Origin: an uncultured Bdellovibrio sp.
GTDB taxonomy: Bacteria > Bdellovibrionota > Bdellovibrionia > Bdellovibrionales > Bdellovibrionaceae
Assembly (NCBI GenBank): GCA_937871355.1
Contig: CALMPX010000312.1
Span: forward strand, 1-9,592
Direction of reading: 5' to 3'
Length of the DNA stretch: 9,592 nucleotides
Shown here: positions 6,207 to 9,592 of the stretch, in pieces
Position numbering within the stretch: the stretch's first letter is position 1
How the letters are laid out: each line of letters starts with the position of its first letter
Translations under genes and position numbers: made by a program
The notes under the pieces: model-generated
The model's input: only the letters and a program-made list of their open reading frames with translations
Told to the model about the DNA's origin: nothing
The model's database searches: none

Positions 6207-7279
6207 AATGTTTCTCCTTTATAATTAGTTTCATACTGAAGTTCGTCTATCTTTTCTAAAAACTGACTGTCATCTTCTAAGATCGCAAGTATAGGGCGAC
6301 CTTTTGGTATTTCATTTCTTTTAGCCACGATGACTTCTCCGCCTTGGCTTAAAACCATTTGAGCTAAATCATCTAAAATGCAATCGTCTTCATGATCAAG
6401 ATCAACAGGATGAATGGCGATTCCACCAGATTTTTTATCAATCTTGCCGAATATATTAAGTTCATCAGTTACGATAAGTTTGCGAACCTTTCCTTGTACG
6501 ACGGCCTTTGAAATCTGAAAAATATTCTTCTTGGCGCGGTTGTCTTCGTCGGCAAATCTAAACTCAAGCAATGCTTTTTCTAAGGTCTGTTTTGAATCTA
6601 TTTTTAAAATTTTCCGAATTGTTTTGCAGTTTTCAATAGAGGTATCTTGTCTAAAAGACAGAGATACTGGCGTTTTAATGACGTTTACGTAAGTGAGATT
6701 TTTGTTTAATATCTTTAGTAGTTTCGGTTCTCCAGCCATAAATAGTTTTGGTTTAGAACTTTTTGTTAAATCTAAAATCCAATCATTGAGCCATTTCCAA
6801 GTTTCAGTTTCTTGAGTCGTAAATAGTATAGAATCGATGAGCTTAAACGAGTCCTGATTTCCTAAATAGAGATAAGCAGCTTGATTTTCTAAGCCTAAAA
6901 ATAAAAACTCTTGGTCGCCCTGGAGCCAGCGTAAAAGCGGTTTTATATGAAAACTTGTGGCCACTTGGCACGTTTGCTCAATGTCTATGGGAATATTTAA
7001 GATACGAAATGATTCTTCATTACGAAAAATTCCAATGTTACCTTTCATCTGTTTAAAGATTCGAGCATCGTTTAAAAGTGCTTCGACCGGCTCAAGGAAT
7101 TTTCTGAGTTCTTCTGTCGTCATAACGTCGCTCAGCCAATCAGTGGCGTCTGTAATCGTCGTACGGATCTGCGATTTGAGATCAATGAGATCACCACGAT
7201 TAATAAGATAGGCGGTTAAATGAAATCCCTCTTTTGAATCTAATAACGGCTTCAGGGTCATTCGTCGTGAAGTTAACAT
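6203..7279 (-). CDS. baeRF family 3-like protein (bacterial homologue of archaeo-eukaryotic release factor eRF1)
   Basis: A soluble 358-residue protein with no signal peptide or membrane segment. Three features recall the baeRF family 3: an N-terminal helical stretch with EPVEALLNDARIF (63-75) and GNIGIFRNEESFRI (80-93); VATSFHIKPLL (106-116), the counterpart of the usual VGxRFHLKPLL; and FLFLGLENQAAYLYLG (125-140). The C-terminal part, from AVVQGKVRKLIVTDE (259-273) through ILDDLAQMVLSQGGEVIVA (301-319) to RPILAIL (328-334), has the eRF1 domain-3/L7Ae-like pattern. No GGQ tripeptide is visible, so direct peptide release in the eRF1 manner is not supported. The family is thought to act on ribosomes in rescue or quality control; substrate is unknown. 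ATG 7279 has GGAGG 7 bases upstream. It overlaps the hibernation factor by 4 bases, supporting a ribosome-linked role. Confidence 0.72.
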   Translation of the reverse strand: MLTSRRMTLKPLLDSKEGFHLTAYLINRGDLIDLKSQIRTTITDATDWLSDVMTTEELRKFLEPVEALLNDARIFKQMKGNIGIFRNEESFRILNIPIDIEQTCQVATSFHIKPLLRWLQGDQEFLFLGLENQAAYLYLGNQDSFKLIDSILFTTQETETWKWLNDWILDLTKSSKPKLFMAGEPKLLKILNKNLTYVNVIKTPVSLSFRQDTSIENCKTIRKILKIDSKQTLEKALLEFRFADEDNRAKKNIFQISKAVVQGKVRKLIVTDELNIFGKIDKKSGGIAIHPVDLDHEDDCILDDLAQMVLSQGGEVIVAKRNEIPKGRPILAILEDDSQFLEKIDELQYETNYKGETL

Positions 7280-7299
7280 AAATCATCCTCCATAAATTT

Positions 7300-7323
7300 A
7301 AGTGAAGCATTTGGCTTTCACTT
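7300..7323 (-). promoter_or_regulatory. Hairpin in the leader of the baeRF-hpf pair
   Basis: On the minus strand AAGTGAAAGC and GCTTCACTT form a 9-pair stem with one bulged A and a 5-base loop, ending 8 bases before the GGAGG ribosome site (7291-7287). A perfect TATAAT at 7349-7344 lies upstream and would place the hairpin in the 5' leader, though its -35 partner is poor. It could tune translation or be a protein-binding palindrome. Confidence 0.3.
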
Positions 7324-7359
7324 GTGACTTACTTTACGGAAGAATTATAAATTGTTAAA

Positions 7360-7381
7360 ATAGATAAATATAATAATCTAT
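7360..7381. repeat. AT-rich inverted repeat just downstream of the LysR gene
   Basis: ATAGAT and ATCTAT are perfect complements separated by 10 bases. On the minus strand the second arm is followed by TTTT, so it could be a weak terminator for the LysR gene. The same TAGAT/ATCTA arms recur with a 5-base spacer at 8318-8332 upstream of that gene, so a shared operator half-site is the other option. Confidence 0.25.
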
Positions 7382-7392
7382 ATCGTTATTAG

Positions 7393-8277
7393 CTATACAA
7401 CGAATGAATCTTTAAGTTTTGATGCAATTTGATTTTCTATTTTTCTTTGTGCGCTAACCAGAAAAAGTTCTTCATGAACACCTTGAAGTTGGCCGATTTC
7501 TATAAGTTCTCCACTGAGGACTTGTTCTGTCACGGTATGAGTGGCCGTTGGAATTAAACCCATTTCGTTGATAGCCATGAGTTTTTTGACTGATATGTCT
7601 TGGCTTTCAATAACGATGTTGAGCTCAATTTTATGAAGTTTGGCCCAGTGATCTAAGTCCTGGCGCATTCGACTATCGTAGGTTGGTAAAATCATAGGTT
7701 CTCCGGATATTGATTTCGGAAACCCTTTTCTTAAAGACTTGAATTTCGGGGCGGCGTAAAAAGCGACGTTCTTTTTAGTTATGGATTTAGAATGGAGTCC
7801 CTTGCCATCTGTTCCTGTCGGCATAAAATTTGTTACCATGAGGTCCATCCGATGCGAGGAAAGCTCTCGAATTAATTCATCAGACTTTCCTTCAGAGAGT
7901 GTGATTTGACAGGGCGAAATACGAAAAGCATGCTTGACGAGTTGTAATACAATTTGCTTTGGAACACTATCAAGTGCCCCAAGATGAAGAGACGGTTTAA
8001 GCGGTTTAAGTCGATCATGAAGCACTTCATACATTTCAGATCCCATGCGAAAAATGTTTTTTGCGTAATCGAGCGCCACCTTTCCTTGCTCTGTCAAAAT
8101 TAATTTTTTATGGTGTCTTTCAAAAAGTTGAATTCCTAGCTGATCTTCAAATTGTTTAAGTTGCGCAGACAAAGTCGGTTGTCCTATTCTTAGTTTTAGT
8201 GCCGCTTTAGAAACTGAATTCTCTTCGGCTATCGTTTTAAAATAAAATAAATGATGATAGTTGACCCATGGACTCAT
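7393..8277 (-). CDS. LysR-type transcriptional regulator, NhaR-like
   Basis: A 294-residue DNA-binding regulator. The N-terminal winged helix-turn-helix (about residues 5-65) includes NYHHLFYFKTIAEENSVSKA, the recognition helix QPTLSAQLKQFEDQLG and the wing LFERHHKKLILTEQG; the NYxHLYYF opening is typical of NhaR, the E. coli activator of the sodium/proton antiporter. Residues from about 90 form the substrate-binding-protein-like effector domain, with the NhaR-like DLMVTNF and MILP segments. I place the start at ATG 8277, with GAGG 6 bases upstream, rather than ATG 8298, which has no ribosome site. It is divergent from the TerC gene with 130 bases between starts, the usual arrangement for a LysR regulator and its target. 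The ligand cannot be read; sodium, pH or metal stress is a guess from NhaR and from the neighbours. Confidence 0.88.
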   Translation of the reverse strand: MSPWVNYHHLFYFKTIAEENSVSKAALKLRIGQPTLSAQLKQFEDQLGIQLFERHHKKLILTEQGKVALDYAKNIFRMGSEMYEVLHDRLKPLKPSLHLGALDSVPKQIVLQLVKHAFRISPCQITLSEGKSDELIRELSSHRMDLMVTNFMPTGTDGKGLHSKSITKKNVAFYAAPKFKSLRKGFPKSISGEPMILPTYDSRMRQDLDHWAKLHKIELNIVIESQDISVKKLMAINEMGLIPTATHTVTEQVLSGELIEIGQLQGVHEELFLVSAQRKIENQIASKLKDSFVV

Positions 8278-8296
8278 TTTACACCTCGAATTATAC

Positions 8297-8311
8297 ATAC
8301 TTTAAAAGTAT
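8297..8311. promoter_or_regulatory. Candidate LysR-type box (T-N11-A palindrome)
   Basis: ATACTTT-A-AAAGTAT is a perfect palindrome that contains ATAC-N7-GTAT, i.e. the T-N11-A layout of LysR-type sites. It lies 20 bases upstream of the regulator's start codon and about 65 bases upstream of the start of transcription predicted for terC, the usual distance of a LysR recognition site. The neighbouring regulator is the natural candidate to bind it. Confidence 0.45.
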
Positions 8312-8317
8312 ACAAGT

Positions 8318-8332
8318 TAGATTTATTATCTA
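8318..8332. promoter_or_regulatory. Second palindrome in the LysR-terC spacer
   Basis: TAGAT-TTATT-ATCTA is a perfect 5-bp inverted repeat whose centre is 21 bases, two helix turns, from the centre of the first palindrome. It abuts the TTGAGA predicted as the terC -35 box, where an activator site would sit. It is short and AT-rich, so chance occurrence is possible. Confidence 0.3.
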
Positions 8333-8333
8333 T

Positions 8334-8362
8334 TTGAGATATACATAAAATTGTTCGATATT
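8334..8362 (+). promoter_or_regulatory. Possible promoter of terC
   Basis: TTGAGA (8334-8339), 17-base spacer, GATATT (8357-8362): 5 and 4 of 6 matches. It overlaps the opposing LysR promoter almost completely, as is common in LysR-type divergent regions. A weaker alternative is TAAAAT at 8383-8388 as a -10 box. I see no pH-responsive riboswitch like that reported for E. coli alx. Confidence 0.33.
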
Positions 8363-8366
8363 TCAA
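8338..8366 (-). promoter_or_regulatory. Possible promoter of the LysR regulator gene
   Basis: Minus strand TTGAAA (8366-8361), 17-base spacer, TATATC (8343-8338): 5 and 4 of 6 matches to consensus. Transcription would start near 8331, putting both palindromes in or at the start of the leader, consistent with autorepression. Predicted only. Confidence 0.33.
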
Positions 8367-8407
8367 TAAGAAATGATGAATTTAAAATATAAAGGATGTA
8401 CTAAAAA

Positions 8408-9439
8408 ATGATACTTTTTCCATTTTATGATTACTGGTGGTTCTATATAGGATTTGTGGCGCTTGTTCTTGTTGTGCTAGCCCTTGATCTAGGGGTTTTT
8501 CACAAGAAAGCACATGAAGTCAGTTTTAAGGAAGCTTCGATTTGGACAACAATCTGGATTAGCTTAGCTCTCGTTTTTAATTACCTGTTTTATCTTTACG
8601 CCCAGTATAGGTTTTCAACCCATGAACGCTATACTTCGATTCCTGGATTTGATCCAGAGGTGCAGGCGAAAACATCGGCGCTCGAATTTCTAACAGGTTT
8701 TGTTGTCGAGAAATCCTTGGCTATCGATAATATTTTTATTTTTTTTTTGGTTTTTGCTTACTTCGGAATACCTAAGGTCTATCAGCACCGCGTTCTGTTT
8801 TGGGGAATCTTAGGAGCTCTTGTTTTTAGAGCCATCTTCATTGCGATGGGTTCTGTTCTTATGCAATACCATGGGGTCGTTATCTTTTTTGGCGCGTTAC
8901 TGATATTAACGGGGATTAAAATGTCTCTTGCAGGTACGAAGCCGCAAAGTCTGGAAAATAATTTTATTGTTAAACAATTAAAGAAATTATTTCGGGTCCA
9001 CCCAAAAATTGAAGGACAAAATTTTTTCATTAAGAAGAATGGTTTAATCTATGTCACACCGCTGTTCTTAGCCCTCATTTTTCTTGAATTGAGTGACATT
9101 ATTTTTGCTGTCGATTCTGTGCCGGCCATTTTTGCTTTATCAAAAGAGCCCTTGATCGTATTTACTTCGAACATTTTTGCTATTTTAGGTTTACGCTCGA
9201 TGTACTTCATGTTGGCGGGTGTGATGGATAGATTTGCCTTCATCAAATATGGATTAGCTTCAGTGCTAGTGTTTGTGGGACTTAAAATGGTTTGGCTGAA
9301 TGAAGCCTTCGGCGGAAAATTTCCAATTAGCTGGTCACTCCTCATTATTGGATCTTTGATTGGTTTATCCATCTTGGCCTCGATGGTTATAGATAAAATA
9401 AGTCAAAAAAAATTAAAATTTAAAGAAGAAGGGATTTGA
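8408..9439 (+). CDS. alx: TerC/Alx family integral membrane protein, probable metal (manganese) exporter
   Basis: Inner-membrane protein; members of the family (Alx, MeeF/YceF and relatives) are linked to Mn export, alkaline pH response and metallation of exported proteins, and TerC to tellurite resistance. The 343-residue product has about nine hydrophobic segments and the diagnostic acidic membrane motifs: EKSLAIDNIFIF (101-112), ELSDIIFAVDSVPAIFA (227-243) and SNIFAILGLRSMYF (254-267). The loop between the two halves (about 175-212) is basic. Length and the EKSLAIDN variant fit Alx (about 320 residues) better than the shorter TerC. The ATG at 8408 has AGGA 11 bases upstream, longer than ideal, but no other in-frame start fits. 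htpX begins 4 bases after the stop, so the two are probably cotranscribed; the divergent LysR gene is the probable regulator. The transported ion is inferred from the family only. Confidence 0.92.
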   Translation: MILFPFYDYWWFYIGFVALVLVVLALDLGVFHKKAHEVSFKEASIWTTIWISLALVFNYLFYLYAQYRFSTHERYTSIPGFDPEVQAKTSALEFLTGFVVEKSLAIDNIFIFFLVFAYFGIPKVYQHRVLFWGILGALVFRAIFIAMGSVLMQYHGVVIFFGALLILTGIKMSLAGTKPQSLENNFIVKQLKKLFRVHPKIEGQNFFIKKNGLIYVTPLFLALIFLELSDIIFAVDSVPAIFALSKEPLIVFTSNIFAILGLRSMYFMLAGVMDRFAFIKYGLASVLVFVGLKMVWLNEAFGGKFPISWSLLIIGSLIGLSILASMVIDKISQKKLKFKEEGI

Positions 9440-9443
9440 ATTT

Positions 9444-9592
9444 ATGAAAATGGCTCGGAGAGTATTCTTGTTTGTAGCGGTGAATATTCTTATTATCACA
9501 ACAATTTCAATTGTTATGAAGGCGCTCGGTGTTCAGCCTTACCTCGATGCTCAAGGGATTAATTATCAGTCGCTGATGATATTCTGCGTGCT
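9444..9592 (+). CDS. htpX: HtpX-like membrane zinc metalloprotease, N-terminal 49 residues, cut by right edge
   Basis: The visible N-terminus starts MKMARRVFLFVAVNILIITT, a short basic start followed by a transmembrane helix (about 7-25). A segment LGVQPYLDAQGINYQSLMIF follows that matches the opening of HtpX proteins, where a similar GINYQSLMIF leads into the second membrane helix. HtpX is an inner-membrane protease of the M48 family that degrades misfolded membrane proteins. The HEXXH zinc motif would lie beyond the edge and is not visible, so activity cannot be judged. It starts 4 bases after the terC stop with an AAGGG about 10 bases upstream inside that gene; both probably form one envelope-stress operon. 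Confidence 0.8.
   Translation, partial: MKMARRVFLFVAVNILIITTISIVMKALGVQPYLDAQGINYQSLMIFCV

Noticed and set aside
8278..8298. LysR start at ATG 8298
   Set aside because: No ribosome site lies before it, while ATG 8277 has GAGG 6 bases upstream; the earlier start would also overlap the candidate operator.
8782..9372. Minus-strand open frames inside terC
   Set aside because: They are antisense to a well-conserved membrane protein gene; the compositions are what the reverse of hydrophobic codons gives.

Overview
The window looks like a chromosomal housekeeping region from a low-GC, Gram-negative, Bdellovibrio-like bacterium. This is inferred from the overall flavour of the proteins: a FadI/FadJ-type beta-oxidation pair, an Alx/TerC protein followed by HtpX, a lipobox lipoprotein, and an HtpX N-terminus that matches my memory of Bdellovibrio HtpX. 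No rRNA or other marker gene is present to settle it. I see no mobile element, CRISPR array, tRNA or phage gene. Every stretch without a gene is shorter than about 160 bases.

Layout. Positions 1-891 (minus) carry the N-terminal 297 residues of an NADP-type malic enzyme that starts at TTG and runs off the left edge. A 154-base divergent region with promoters on both strands and a perfect palindrome separates it from a rightward operon: a FadI/HADHB-type thiolase (1046-2398), a FadJ-type multifunctional beta-oxidation enzyme (2400-4553) and signal peptidase II lspA (4560-5054). The fadJ frame is interrupted by one in-frame TAG at 3492-3494, with the same frame and alignment continuing immediately afterwards. 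Next comes a small lipoprotein gene (5148-5779). Its ATG and its lipobox are in different frames, and removing one copy of a 5-bp tandem duplication joins them perfectly. A bidirectional terminator (5781-5815) ends it against a leftward pair: a baeRF family 3-like release-factor homologue (6203-7279) overlapping by 4 bases an HPF/RaiA-type ribosome hibernation factor (5823-6206). Further right, a NhaR-like LysR regulator (7393-8277, minus) is divergent from an Alx/TerC-type membrane protein (8408-9439, plus), which is followed after 4 bases by the start of htpX (9444 to the right edge).

How the parts fit. Thiolase plus FadJ supply the alpha and beta subunits of a trifunctional beta-oxidation complex; the divergent malic enzyme would turn the resulting C4 acids into pyruvate and NADPH. 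lspA is cotranscribed by position only and would process lipoproteins such as the one next to it. baeRF and HPF are translationally coupled and both point to the ribosome in stress or stationary phase. The LysR/terC/htpX block looks like an envelope or ion-stress module; the divergent spacer holds two palindromes placed as LysR-type sites usually are.

The window does not contain an obviously new defence or mobile system. The observations most worth following are the single-codon amber interruption in fadJ, the pentanucleotide duplication in the lipoprotein signal sequence, the coupled baeRF-HPF pair, and the LysR-terC control region.
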